64,000 nucleotides of DNA from Ceratorhiza oryzae-sativae (lineage: Eukaryota > Basidiomycota > Agaricomycetes > Cantharellales > Ceratobasidiaceae), in assembly GCA_030998015.1 (NCBI GenBank), contig JARWMV010000253.1, positions 589,101 to 653,100 of the forward strand. The letters run 5' to 3'. Shown here one piece after another: positions 10,447 to 23,500 of this stretch. Each line of letters begins with the position of its first letter. The first letter of the stretch is position 1. The notes under the pieces are model-generated. The model was not told where the DNA came from. It searched no databases and saw nothing but the letters and a program-made list of their open reading frames with translations. Made by a program: the position numbers and the translations under genes.

Positions 10447-11750
10447 TGTTACAGGTCAGGGTACACTTGAATATCTAGAGCTTAAACAAATGTAGATATG
10501 TTAGTATACACTAATCATACTCAATACTTCTTAGACTAGAGTAAGAAGGCTCAAAGTAGTTGCAATGCAATCAAGTAACACTCAAGGTAGTCTTAATCTT
10601 TCACAGTGTAAACTAACTAATTTATAGGTATAAACAGCAAGACTACTATGGTCAGGTTCCCTGAGATATCTTAAATGTAGTTTGGCCCTAGTCACTTGGA
10701 CTAACTGATACTAATCTTAATACTAGACTTAAGTAATAGCTTATAGGATAGATGGTGGGCTGCCTAATGTGTGTACTTCCTCAGCTACAGGTACTTAGAT
10801 TTCCTCTAATAGCTGGTACTTAATGTCATGCTCAATCAGGCAATATTGTATCCTTATATATCTCTGTATATAAGATACAATGACTCAGACAGTATATAAC
10901 TAATATGGTACTTTATTCCTCAGTACTAGCTATATAAGAAATCACACACAGACAAGAGAAATAGAAAGAGAAAAGAAACCAATAACCAGTCTGGGTTGAG
11001 TAGAGGAGGGTGGTCTGGAAGGGCCTCAGAGGAGGTCCTTTTATACCCTGAGGAGGGCATTCCAGAGCCAAATAGATACATGCATGCCAGTGCAATCATC
11101 AAAAGAGGGTACTGCTATACTTGGGGTACACCCTAGCCCAGTATAGGATAAGAGAGTAAAGACAGGGTGTGGATCAAAGGCATTGATGCATCTGAGACCT
11201 GCTATTGGCTTGTAGATCATATTATCATAGTATATACATGTAATGAACAGAGGCTACATATCAGTGAGTCATGAAGTGAGTCAGAGAAGCTTCTGGATCA
11301 ATTTGGAAGGCTCTCCTGACTCACTGGAGTCATTAGATCTTGATTGATGGTCCAGTAAGATTCTAATGATCTTTGGACCATTCTGGTGTGAGGTTCTGGT
11401 GGATTGCAACAATCTTTGGGCAGCAGATACCACCAAAGATTAGCTATTGATAGAGCATAAGATCACTTTGATAGCATAAGCAGTTGCCAAGATATGAGGA
11501 GTGCAATGTTGTAATCAATATCTCCTGATAAGAGGAAATATCACAAGCCCTGTGTCTCTCTGAGATCTTATTGTAAAAACTTAATAAAATATGCATGGGA
11601 AAGCAGGAAATTTGTACTATTCAATGGAATGGAAAATAGTACAATTTGGAGCACATACAAATTCAAGTATTTCACAAATTAATTACAGAGGCATTGCTTG
11701 AGGTTGGCAGAGCAGACTAAAATAACAGAAAATGTTAGTAATCCATAACA
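10447..11750 (-). repeat. LTR-C solo LTR, minus orientation (C1)
   Basis: 1304 bp that on the minus strand starts TGTTATGGATTACTAAC and ends GACCTGTAACA, collinear with the LTRs of element C3. It contains the TATAAAAGGACCTCC core promoter and AATAAA downstream. CpGs of C3 are mostly TpG or CpA here. Flanks GTCAC (left) and GTAAC (right) match at four of five bases, compatible with an aged 5-bp duplication. Confidence 0.85.
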
Positions 11751-13678
11751 GTAACAAGCCCCAATTTCATATGTGTTGCAAGCAAGGTGAGACTTATATT
11801 CTATCACTTGAACACACTAATGACCTGGAGCCACTGCCCCCAGTTGGTAGAATGCCTTGTGAACATGTGACATGACTGTTATGGGCATGGTCCTTGTACT
11901 CTGACTCAAAGAGTATACAAAACTCAAGAGCATGAAACAACCAGCCAAGTATCATTCAGAATTGCACATGCTGAATGGAAACATTTTGTTATTAATATAC
12001 ATGGGTTACACAATGCACAGCAAATACAGCAAGTACTCTCCATTGAAATTTTTACTTGAGCCCCACTTCATATCAGTTGTGAAGAGACCATACAAGAAGC
12101 TGTCAAGACAATGAAGGCCAACAAGGAAAGCAAAGCAATCATTGCAACAGCAAGAAAGGATGCAAAGGCAATGGTCTCTGCAGTGGCAAAGGGAACAATT
12201 ACTGGAGCTGCAACTGAACCAGTGCTAAGGTCCAAGAGACCACAGATGTTGTAGCTAGTGCATATACCCTTGGAATAAGATCCTCATATAATGTTATCCA
12301 ACAATGCAGGGACTCTTGCCTCAGCTCTTGTTGTATATGCATACATGTGCTTCAAAGTCTCTGCAATTGGTTATGGCATGGGGTTTACTTGATATGGTAT
12401 TTCACTTGTGAGCCCAAATGTGAAATTGATTCAGTACTTGCTCTGTCACCTGTCACTCTACACCAGTGGCTGAATGCTCAGGCAACTTTCCAACTGCAAC
12501 CACCACCAAACATTTTTCATTCAACATGAGTCCACTCAGTAGCAACAACAAGCTTGACCTTGACATTGAGCAGGAGGAAGAGCAGTTGCCTCCCCAAGAG
12601 AACACTTGTGATCCAAGTACAGCTACATCTAACCAATTCAATGGTCCCAACTAAGTTGGAAACCAACATACCATGCTTTGTATGTCCCACTAACTTTACT
12701 TTTTCTCATGGCTGGGTCTTGTCCAATATTCTTAGCTGCAGATTTGGTTACTGTTGCAAATGGCATCTGCAAAGAATTTGGGTTGGCTGACAAACTTAAG
12801 GAGGATATGCTTTGGACTGCTAAGGTAAGTTTTACACTAGGTATTGTCATCCAAACTAATCTAATCTATGTCCAAAAGCTCCACCCCCAAGTCCAATTTC
12901 TTAGGCTGTATGGGTGTGTCCTAGTGTTCAGGAAGAACATTCAGAACACCAAGGTCAATACATTCTTATCATCACAAGTGTTTAAGGAAACAATTACTTG
13001 GCATCTTCAGGCCTGCCTTCTTGACACACATATATCACATTATGTTGAAGGGACGACTGTTTGATTTGTAGTAAGTGATTTTCAAGCTTAAATAAGCACC
13101 CATGCATAACATACAACCACCTCAGAGGCATATCATCAAAAATCCTGCATCATATGAGGTTCCAATGGAAGTGCAGGCTCAATTCATGCACAGCAAACAG
13201 TTCTTGAGCACCATTGGAAAGGTACTGAACACCTTTCATGGAGAAATCCAGTGGAAGGTAATGTTCTGTTCATTTCATTGGTGTTAGCATTACACCTTGA
13301 CATGGTTACAAAGATACAACACTCTGTTATCAATAAGGAAGACATCACAACTCTAGCCTCATGTCTTGCTATTCACAGATTTCAGATGGGGAAAGACCAT
13401 ATCCTCCAGATTTTGTTTTTGGTCAGTTTTCTCTTTATATTCACATGGGCCTCCAAATATTAACTGAATGATTTCTGCAATTGCTAGCACATGTATTAGG
13501 TTCATTTTACAAGTTAACATAGTGGTAAAGCAAAAAACAATAAGAGCAACAAAGCTAGAAAAGCTTTGTCAGAAGTCACTGAAAAATTGCACCTGGTGTG
13601 TTCCAAGTGCATCACTGGTGAATGATGAAATGACCCACTGGCAACATATTAGCTTACTGGAGCAAAACCTTGCTAATG
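11751..13678 (+). pseudogene. Decayed spliced gene between the inverted LTR-C copies
   Basis: Coding-like blocks on the plus strand: a Lys/Ala-rich stretch (12115-12250), an acidic block with LDLDIEQEEEQLPPQEN (12530-12650), and PIFLAADLVTVANGICKEFG (12720-12825) followed by a GTAAGT donor. Then come KLHPQVQFLRLYG and FRKNIQNTKVNTF (12860-13000) and HLDMVTKIQHSVINKEDITT (13290-13380). Stops and phase changes separate them. CpG is nearly absent. I do not recognise the family; it may be an old transposon gene or a captured host gene. Confidence 0.4.
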
Positions 13679-14983
13679 TGTTATGGATTACTAACATTTT
13701 CTGTTATTTTAGTCTGCTCTGCCAACCTCAAGCAATGCCTCTGTAATTAATTTGTGAAATACTTGAATTTGTATGTGCTCCAAATTGTACTATTTTCCAT
13801 TCCATTGAATAGTACAAATTTCCTGCTTTCCCATGCATATTTTATTAAGTTTTTACAATAAGATCTCAGAGAGACACAGGGCTTGTGATATTTCCTCTTA
13901 TCAGGAGATATTGATTACAACATTGCACTCCTCATATCTTGGCAACTGCTTATGCTATCAAAGTGATCTTATGCTCTATCAATAGCTAATCTTTGGTGGT
14001 ATCTGCTGCCCAAAGATTGTTGCAATCCACCAGAACCTCACACCAGAATGGTCCAAAGATCATTAGAATCTTACTGGACCATCAATCAAGATCTAATGAC
14101 TCCAGTGAGTCAGGAGAGCCTTCCAAATTGATCCAGAAGCTTCTCTGACTCACTTCATGACTCACTGATATGTAGCCTCTGTTCATTACATGTATATACT
14201 ATGATAATATGATCTACAAGCCAATAGCAGGTCTCAGATGCATCAATGCCTTTGATCCACACCCTGTCTTTACTCTCTTATCCTATACTGGGCTAGGGTG
14301 TACCCCAAGTATAGCAGTACCCTCTTTTAATGATTGCACTGGCATGCATGTATCTATTTGGCTCTGGAATGCCCTCCTCAGGGTATAAAAGGACCTCCTC
14401 TGAGGCCCTTCCAGACCACCCTCCTCTACTCAACCCAGACTGGTTATTGGTTTCTTTTCTCTTTCTATTTCTCTTGTCTGTGTGTGATTTCTTATATAGC
14501 TAGTACTGAGGAATAAAGTACCATATTAGTTATATACTGTCTGAGTCATTGTATCTTATATACAGAGATATATAAGGATACAATATTGCCTGATTGAGCA
14601 TGACATTAAGTACCAGCTATTAGAGGAAATCTAAGTACCTGTAGCTGAGGAAGTACACGCATTAGGCAGCCCTCCATCTATCCTATAAGCTATCGCTTAA
14701 AGTCTAGTATTAAGATTAGTATCAGTTAGTCCAAGCAACTAGGGCTGAACTACATTTAAGATATCTAAGGGAACCTGACCATAGTAGTCTTGCTGTTTAT
14801 ACCTATAAATTAGTCAGTTTACACTGTGAAAGATTAAGACTACCTTGAGTGTTACTTGATTGCATTGCAACTACTTTGAGCCTTCTTACTCTAGTCTAAG
14901 AAGTATTGAGTATGATTAGCGTATACTAACATATCTACATTTTCTTAAGCTCTAGATATTCAAGTGTACCCTGACCCGTAACA
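13679..14983 (+). repeat. LTR-C solo LTR, plus orientation (C2)
   Basis: 1305 bp, TGTTATGG to CCCGTAACA, the inverted mate of C1 with a 1.93-kb spacer. TATAAAAGG is near 14385 and AATAAA near 14513. CpGs are missing over most of its length but several survive in the last 350 bp. The flanks TAATG and CTGCT do not match, so this is not a simple solo-LTR insertion or its flank has been rearranged. Confidence 0.85.
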
Positions 14984-15012
14984 CTGCTCCAGAAAATAAA
15001 AGCATCAACCGT

Positions 15013-18000
15013 ATGCAAACCATGCATGGTTGGGCCATGATTGACTCAGGCGCATCCTCATGCTTTATACACCCATGCCTAGTTAAACAATATCAAATAC
15101 CCACTTATGAAAAGAAAAATCCAAAAAAATTAAAAGTTATCAATGGTTGTGAAATCTCTTCTGGTATTGTTGATACAGAATGTGTTTTTATTATAGAAAT
15201 AGGCAGTCATAAGGAACAATTGGTTTGTAATGTAGCAGACATTGGTAGACACACCTTAGTACTAGGAATGTCATGGCTCAAATTACATAATCCAAATATT
15301 GACTGGCCAAATAAATGTGTTACCTTTGACTCAAACTTTTGTATAAAAAACTGTGTTCCTGCTTCTAATGTAGTTCTTGGCAATGTTGGTGGTGTTGTTG
15401 ACCCATTTGACAAAAACCTAGGAGGTGTCAAGGCTTACCAACCTCTTGAAGGCATCCCTAGGGACCCTGGAGGTGTCGTGGTATCAAAACCACTTGAAGG
15501 CATCCCAGAGGAACTCCAAGACTATACAGATGTATTTTCTGAGGACAAAGTGACAGAGTTACCTCCTCACTGTCCATATGACCTTGAGATAGTCCTCAAG
15601 GATCAAAATGCACCAGTAAAAGGACTGTTATACCCCCTTTGCCCATCAGATGATGAGGAATTAAGAAGAATACTCAAAGAGCAGTTGGACAAAGGGTTAA
15701 TCAGGCCCTCCAAATCACAATACAGCTCTCCAGTAATCTTTGTTCCTAAAAAGAATGGCAAAAGAAGGATGTGTGTTGATTATTGTTTGCTCAATTCCAA
15801 CACAGTACAAAACATGTATCCCATACCTCTCATTTCCACCTTGGTAGAGAAATTGAGAGGAGCATGTGTATTCACAACTCTGGACCTTAAATCTGGCTAT
15901 AATCTGGTCAGAATTAAAGAAGGAGATGAATGGAAAACAGTGTTTAAAACGAAATATGGTCTATTTGAATACTTGGTCATGCCTTTCAGTCTTTGTAATG
16001 CTCCAGTGGCTTTCCAGAACTTCATGAACAAGATCTTTAGGGATTTACTAGATGTGTCAGTCATAGTATACCTTGACAACATACTTATATTTTCCAAAAA
16101 CCCTGTGGATCACACGAAGCATGTTCAGGAGGTGTTATCCTGACTTAGGAAACACCAGCTATACTGCAACCTGGAAAAATGTGTCTTCAACACCTCTGAA
16201 GTGGAATACCTAGGTGTAATTGCCAATGGCAAAGGAGTCAAAACAGACCCAAAAAAGGTCACAGAAGCAGTTAATTGGCAAACACCATGTACCATAATGG
16301 AAGTGCAGGAAGCACTAGGGTTTTTCAACTACTATCGCCACTTCATAGAGGACTTTGCAGGACAAGCTTGGCCTATGTACCAGCTCTTGCGTAAAGATGT
16401 CCATTGGTGATAGGGTAAGAATGAGGAAGCATCTTTCCAAATTCTGAAAAAAGCACTAGTCAAATCTCCTGTCTTAATCCAACCAGACGTCACAAAGGAA
16501 TTTATACTGGAATGTGATGCATCCAACTTTGCCACTGGAGCTATCCTTAACCAGTATGGCAGAGATGGTAAATTGCACCTGGTAGCCTTCTATTCCAAAA
16601 CTCTATCACCAGCTGAACAAAACTATGATATACATGATAAAGAATTACTGGCTATGATACAAGCATTCAAAGAATGGAGTCACTTGCTCAAAGGATCTGA
16701 AATCCCTGTCTTGGTACTCTCAGACCACAAAAATCTAGAGTTTTTCCAGACAAAAAGGGACTTAAACTGGAGACAAGCAAGGTGGATGGGCTTCCTGGCT
16801 GACTACAATTACAGAATCAAATACAGAAAAGGGGCACAAAACGGAAAAGCTGATATACTATCTTGACAAGAATCACTTCAGAGAGAGGCAGCTAAAGAGG
16901 GGGGTGAAACCCTGCTGCTTATCAGCCCTGAGCTTTTCATTTTGGCAATTCTCACTGACCATTCCCTCAATGATTTAATCAGGGATGCACTACCAGATGA
17001 TAAGACCATATCAAAGATTCTAAAGTCCCTCAAGGAAAACATTCCGGTTAAAGGCTGGCATCTAGAAGATGGCTTGTTGTACTACCACAACTGCATATAC
17101 GTACCAAACAAGTCAGAAATCAGATGAGTAGTCATAGAAAGCTGGCATGACAATCCTGCAGCAGGGCATCCAGGGCATTTCAGGACACTAGATCTCCTAT
17201 CTCAAGATTACTATTGGTCCAGAATAAAAAAATCTGTTGTCAATTATATTCAGGCATGCGACTTGTGTATCTGGAACAAGCATTCAAACCAAGCCCCTCC
17301 TGGTCTCCTACAACCCATAGACTTACCAAATAAACCCTGGGAGGAAATCACCTATGACTTGATCACTGGATTACCAACGTCAGAAGGATACAATGCAATA
17401 CTCACAGTGGTGGACTGATTATCAAAAATGGTACACTTTATCCCCACACACTTGGGAGCCACTGCAGTAGACATTGCAAACCTATTTGTAAACTTTGTCT
17501 GGAAACTACACAGATTACCCCGAAAAACCATATCTGACCAAGGCCCTAACTTCAATGCCAAATTCCTTTGCCAACTGTACAAACACCTAAACATTGAACC
17601 ACATTACTCTACAGTGTACAGACCACAGGTTGACAGGCAAAGTGAAAGACTTAACCAATTTGTCAAAATATATCTTTGTCACTACATAAATCACAGACAG
17701 ACGGATTGGGTAGCAGCATTGCCTATGGCGGAATTCACATATAATAATGGGAAGCACTCAGGATCAAGCCACACACCATTCTTTGCCTGCTATGGTTACA
17801 ACCCAGACTTCACTGTGGGTAATACCAAAGAAAGCCAGGTACCTGCCACTGATTGATACGCTGAACACCTCAAAGAAATCCAAGAAGAGGCCAAGGCTGC
17901 TCTAATGATTGCCAATTGAACATACTCCAAATATTATAATTGAAAGCATTGTGAAGCACCAAAGATTGAAGTCAGATCAAAGGTCTTCCTAGACAGCTCA

Positions 18001-18402
18001 AATATCAAAACCATACACCCTTCTAAGAAATTGGATAACAGGTGTTTTGGACCATACAAGGTACTGGAACAAATCGGGAAACATACCTTCAAACTGGAAT
18101 TACCCAAATCCATGAAGGTTCATCCAGTATTCCACACTTCCCTCCTATTCCCAAAACCAATAGATGACTATAACCGGCAACCCGTACCTGTTCCACCAGT
18201 GGTTACTCCTGATGGTGAAGAAGAATTTGAAGTTGAAGAAATCCTGGACTCTTGAAAGGTTGGAAGAAGATTGGAGTATTACATCAAGTGGAAATGCTGT
18301 GGACCAGAAGACAACCTATGGTTACCTAAAGCTGAACTCAAGAATGCACCTGAACAAGTCAAAGAATTCCACTGACTCCATCCCAATGCACTTGGACCTT
18401 GA
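15013..18402 (+). pseudogene. pol: Ty3-B pol with about eleven in-frame stops, nearly all TGA
   Basis: One reading frame runs from 15013 to the TGA at 18400-18402. Domains in order: protease DSGASSCF (about 15040), RT (15600-16150), RNase H (16500-16866), integrase zinc region HPGHFRT...CDLCIWNKH (17150-17290), integrase core with VVD, ISDQGPNF and ERLNQFVK (17330-17700), and a chromodomain (LEYYIKWK, about 18270-18370). Stops are TGA at 16141, 16408, 16864, 17125, 17416, 17854, 17917, 17941, 18253 and 18373, plus TAG at 16411. Where context can be judged the expected residue is usually Arg, so CGA to TGA is likely. The RT active site reads YLDN instead of YxDD (GAC to AAC in a CpG). Confidence 0.88.
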
Positions 18403-18413
18403 TGGGGGGGAAG

Positions 18414-18933
18414 TGTCATGGCCTAGACCATGATGCGGATTTTATTATGATTTTTGTATATTTTATAAATCTCTCTTTTTCATATTTTTGGACAAGTCCT
18501 GTTTAATCGGATATATGCATAGAATTACTTACATGATCATGTGACCTTGTTGTTGTTTACAATTCTGTTTGTACCTTCTGGAATATTCTGTTACATGGCA
18601 CCATTCTCACATTGTACAATAGTTGTCTCACACCATATGTGTATTTGATATGGCTCATTGTATGAATATATAAGGGAGAGTCTGGGAGCCTTAAGCCTCA
18701 GAACTTGACCTCCTGTTGTATCCCCTCTACTACCTGTGTGACTTACCAGTCCATAGTCCCTGCCCAGTCCTCTTAAGGACAAGTGCACCTACTCCTACAT
18801 CCTTGTGTCTTATCGCACCCTCACTGCACGTCCTACCTTAGACGTTGTCAGTAAAGCCTCTGGCATTGCTGCCCATAGGCTTGTCATCACCACTTAGGTG
18901 TTTGATGTTACTGTTCAGGTTGTAGCTCTGACA
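18414..18933 (+). repeat. 3' LTR of Ty3-B
   Basis: 520 bp, TGTCATGGCCTAGACCATGA to GTAGCTCTGACA, directly after the G-rich tract. It holds a TATATAAG box near 18667. A related LTR start, reversed, is at 24977-25070. Confidence 0.75.
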
Positions 18934-20559
18934 ATATCACCATGATAAAACATCAGGTAAACATAGTTAGAGCAAGTAGGGAAAAGTGTTCATTATAGTC
19001 AGATGGGAGTTGGAAATGGAGTTAAGAAGCTGGAAGCCAGAGCGTGGAGAGGTGGGATGAACAAACAAACCCAATCCTCCAGTGTAGCATCTCTTCACCA
19101 ACTTAACAAGTGTCAGCAAGCATCCAGTAAGCAGGCAGTAGTGTAGACATACCTGGCTAGCAGCTGAAACCTTTGCCTTCCTTGCAAAGGCCAAGATCTG
19201 AGGATGACAAGGAGAGGTTTAGGTTGCAAGGAAGCAAGGGGTTCAGATCACCAGCACACAAGGAAGGATTGAAGTCGAGTGACAAGGATGGGTTTAGGTC
19301 AAATGCCAAGGATGGATTTACATTGCAGAAAAGCAATGGTGAGCCCATGTCTGTCTCCCAAGGCACACTGAACAGAGAAACTGTGTCTTGAGGTGGCAAG
19401 TTTGGGCTACAGGTTGCTCTAGAAAATGATGTTAGCACCTTTTTTACACAGTGTATCGATACATCTTGTAGTGCAGAATGCAACTTACACCTGGTGGCTG
19501 ATGAATATCTTGATACCTTGCTCTGCAAGCAACTGAGAGAGTTGGCAACAATGGCTGTTGAATTGACTAAGACCTTGTCCTCCCTGCATTTTGATCTTGA
19601 ACAAGTATTATCAGAAATCCAATGAATCTGCACTCTACTGGCTCTCAATCTGTGAGTAACGTGCATTGTTTCATTGGGTACTAGCTAATAATACATGTGT
19701 TAAGTGCTCCATCCTTTGATGCAAGCACACTACATGAAGATTGCAGAGTGGGAGAAGGAGCAGATCAAGGTTGCTGTTGTGCTCCTTGAAGACACCTGGC
19801 AGAAGTTTTACTGGCCAGCTGCAGACAGCACAGAGAAGGTGTTGGGTGAACCATCAGACAACACATTGTTTCTTGGCATTGCTGTATGTATTACTATCAT
19901 GTAGTACTGTACATAAGCTAATGATCTGTGTAGTCCTACATGGACCAGGTCCTCTTGTTGATTGATATGGCTCAGTAGTTGGCAGAATCCCTGGTTGAAA
20001 ACTTTGCTTACAGTAAGCATCATTACTCTCAGAATGTTAGCATAATACTGTACATGTATGAAATGTACCCACATGTCATGTCACGTTTTGCCATGGTTGT
20101 GGGTAAAAACCTGGGCTGAAGTGTCACACTTTGGAGGTGGTGGTTAGAGCAAAACCATGTTGTCACAGTCTCTTTATTTTATGAAATTTACACTATTAAA
20201 ATGCTTCTATGCTATTACAGACCAAAATGAGTGTTTACATTAGATATCATCCCCAATATAGATATAACTTCCTTTGTCCTCCTCCACATCTATTGGCAAT
20301 CAGCCCCAAATATTGACAAGCATGCTGGGATCAAGTGCACTATCATCATCAAACTTGGGACTGTCAACCTCAACAAACAATGGATTGCTTGGGATCTGGG
20401 ACAAAATAGCAAGACTAAAGGGTATGTCCTTGTTAAACCACTTGTGCACCAGCACTCAACATCAGGCACTTGTAAGCATTTCATATGACAAATCCCAGTT
20501 GCCAAATTTTGTGTTGTGCCAAGCATCTTGGACAGCCTGTGGATGATCATGAAACCAGA

Positions 20560-23500
20560 CCCATGCTTCCATTAACCAATCAGTGCTAGCATCATGCAGC
20601 GTACCAAGACTTGTGTCAAGCTTGACATGAGATCAGGAATCCCATTTCTAAGTTGGCACTGTGTTTCCTGAGACAGGTACTTGACACATGCTGACTTGAT
20701 GAGATGCTTTAAAATCCTGTTGATTCAAGTTTCACATGGCTGTGCAACTGATGTACCTGTGTTTTAAATGAGTTATAGATATAAATGAGTAAATTCAAAA
20801 CTTACACCTGGCTGGGACAAACACAAGGATGATCAGAGGGTGACTTGCTTTCATCCATCTCAAAAACTCTTCACCCTTGTGTACCAACCAGCAATCTAGA
20901 ATCAAAACTGCCTTCTGGGTAGGTAAGCACCTGAGTTCTTGGCACTTTTGATCAGTGTAAGGAACAACACATTTATTAACCCACTAGAAGGACAGTAAGG
21001 TTGGTTATATGCATACACATACTGATAGAAATCTTACCTCCTTCATGGTTGCTAGAGTGCTCCAGTGTTTTTCTCCACCCAGAGTGAATTGAAAACCAAC
21101 CAGCTTGCCATCCTCTTGAGTGCGATCAGACAGAAGAGAATTCTTTGTCTTGCCTTTGAAGATTGCCTGAAATGGTAGCATATCCCCTGAGCTAGCCACA
21201 GCCACCATCAAGGTGAACTGTTGTTTCTCACCCTTGCCAATGGCAGCAATTTGCGAAGTGCCTTGGACATCCCATGTCTGATCCCCAGTGCCAAGGAACA
21301 ACACACCTGTCTGATCAGCATTTATGACAAGCTCAGGAGGCACATTGTTAAGTGTGATGTTCCACATAAGCCAACAGGCAAAATCAATGCATTGCTGGAG
21401 CCAGTTGTCAGGAAGTTTTTGAGCTGCCTGTGTTGTTGCTTGTCAAGACCAATCCAGCTTGTCACAAAGCACATTCCGAACAAAGGAATTGGAGCATTTG
21501 AATTTTGGATTGTCAAAAAGATCAGGGGTGTCTGTTCTAATAAAAGCCATGACAACACTCCAAGCAACAGCATGGGTGATCAGAGTCCCTGCAGCCCACA
21601 TAACTGTCAAAAGCATGATTATAGATGTCACAAGAGTCAGGGGCTAGTGCAGACAGTTAAAGACATAAATTGTAAGATATATGCATAGCAAACTTACCAA
21701 AAGCTGAGGTTGGCCAAGTGGTTTGACAGGTGCTCAAGGTGTGCTGCCCTCTGCTACCCAAGCAACCTGCTCCAGCACAGCCAGTTTCCACTAGAGGTGC
21801 TGTGCCAGGCTCCTGCAGCCAGAACTTGCCAGAATTCTGGCTAAAATTCCAGCAAATTCCGGCGTGCCAGTTGCCAGTGCAGGTGCCAGAATAGCCTCAA
21901 GGGTGCCGGAGTCCTAGGCGGAGTCCTGCAGTACTGGCATACCTGCATACCTGCATACCTGAATACTGGCACATTGTCACCTGTACATGACCACCACGGA
22001 TTGCATATATTAAGCACTCATAAAATGCGCAAAATTCAGCGGATCAAATTGTACTTTACTTGATTACAAACGGTTAAGAAATGAGCAGTATCGGCGCAGA
22101 ATCGTCTAAGAAAAATATTCAGGGGGATGCGCAGATGTTCAAGCTCGCTATCCTGAGCTCTAATTGGGGCGATATACATACCAATCGACTCGCCTCACTG
22201 AGAGGAATCGAATGCACATATTTTCATAATAAACGAACGCTTTTATCGAAAGTTATCAGCGATATAAAGGGGGAAACCCCTGAACAGCGCCACAAGCGCT
22301 AGTGAAACCAGCCGTGCAAACCTCGCTCCCTTGCGCGGAGTCGATGCGCATTATCATAAGGACTCTATATACCAAAAACCAGCCTGATTGAAGGTGTTTT
22401 AGCTGGTGAAACTGGGGGAACAGCGCCCCTGATGCTGAAAACCCCCTGAAATGCGCCATGGACACCCACACAGTGCTATTCTGGCTTTCTTAGTATCACA
22501 GACAGATTCAGGGATGCTTATTGCCCTATCTCAGGTACCTGAAACATCTGGAACAAGCTTATAACATAAATTTCCGACCATGTGCAGTGATTCTGCTGGG
22601 TTGACAGTGAGGTTGCCTGCACACACCCCGGTTCATAGTTATCCAGTCAATGTATTTACTAGATATAATGTCAGTAGGGGTTTTTCAAGCTCAGGAGAAA
22701 GGCTAGCTGGTCGGATAAGCTTCAAACAGCTTTCTTTGTGGTGAAATAGCATGTGCGCATTTCCCAGAATATTTCCTGAGCATCAATTTGGAGCGAACTA
22801 TGCGTTATCGAATTTTTTGCGCGGAGCAAATGACATATCTGTGATCTCCTGATTTTTGCGCATTTAATGAGCTACTTTGCGAGAGATTGTGGTGAGGTTT
22901 ATGGCCCTGGAAATGTTGGCCACAAAGACCCAAACAAAAGAACTGCGTAAAATTTGCCAGAATGAATTTCGTATGAAACGTGCTCTATATCATTGGAATG
23001 CTCTCTCTTCTGCGCATCTAATGAGCTATTACACAACTTGATGTGGTGAGTTCTGACCATAGCCAGTTGCAGGAGTCCCGGGATTCTGGCATGCTCCTGC
23101 ACCTGCCAGAATTCTGGCACGGACTCCGGCAACTGGCGAGCCAGTGCCAGTGCCAGTGCCAGAATGGCCAAAAAGCGCAGGAGTCCTGCTGCAGGTGCCG
23201 GAGTCCTGCAAAATTCTGGCACAGCTTCTCTAGTTTCCACCCTGTGTGATCCTTATTGATCCATGCATTCACAGTGCCTCAATCAATAGACATAAAGAGG
23301 CTGCTGTTAGGGCCAAGTGTCAACTCTTGAACAATTGCTTGAGACAAGAACTTGTGTAGATGAGCAGCTTGGTCAATCAACTGCCACCAAGCTGGCTCAT
23401 AATAGCTAGTACAAGGAGCACAGCGCTTGGTGGGATTGGGTGGATGAGAGGTGTTGGTAGTGGATGGACTGGTTGCATGTGGATCAGGGGGTGGCTGCAA

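Larger units (their letters stand above)
14984..18933 (+). mobile_element. Ty3-B element, 5' truncated
   Basis: A second, distinct Ty3/gypsy lineage. It starts inside the gag-pol region directly after LTR C2, so its 5' LTR and gag are missing. It continues through a complete pol to a G-rich tract (TGGGGGGGAAG) and a 3' LTR. Protein similarity to Ty3-A is clear in every domain, but the nucleotide sequence is well diverged. Confidence 0.85.

Noticed and set aside
14334..14516. Conserved 60-codon frame (MHWHACIYLALECPP) found in several places
   Set aside because: It lies in the LTR-C promoter region and is conserved only because the LTR is; it spans the TATA box.
9594..14600. Classical repeat-induced point mutation (RIP) as in ascomycetes
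   Set aside because: Changes concentrate at CpG rather than CpA, and nearby duplicated young elements are not affected; this fits CpG methylation decay better.
15013..18402. Reassigned or read-through TGA as an explanation for the Ty3-B stops
   Set aside because: The RT active site is also mutated at a CpG and TGA is used as a normal stop for gag in Ty3-A, so decay is simpler than recoding.
18960..18995. TAGGGAAAAGTG near 18979 as the left end of hAT-2
   Set aside because: The preceding 8 bp match the right flank GAATAAGT at only six positions after shifting, and no subterminal CCAG repeats follow.
22081..22302. 73-codon ATG frame in nhAT-L (MSSIGAESSKKNIQGDAQ), identical in copy 2
   Set aside because: The two copies are nearly identical overall, so frame conservation is uninformative; no known domain.
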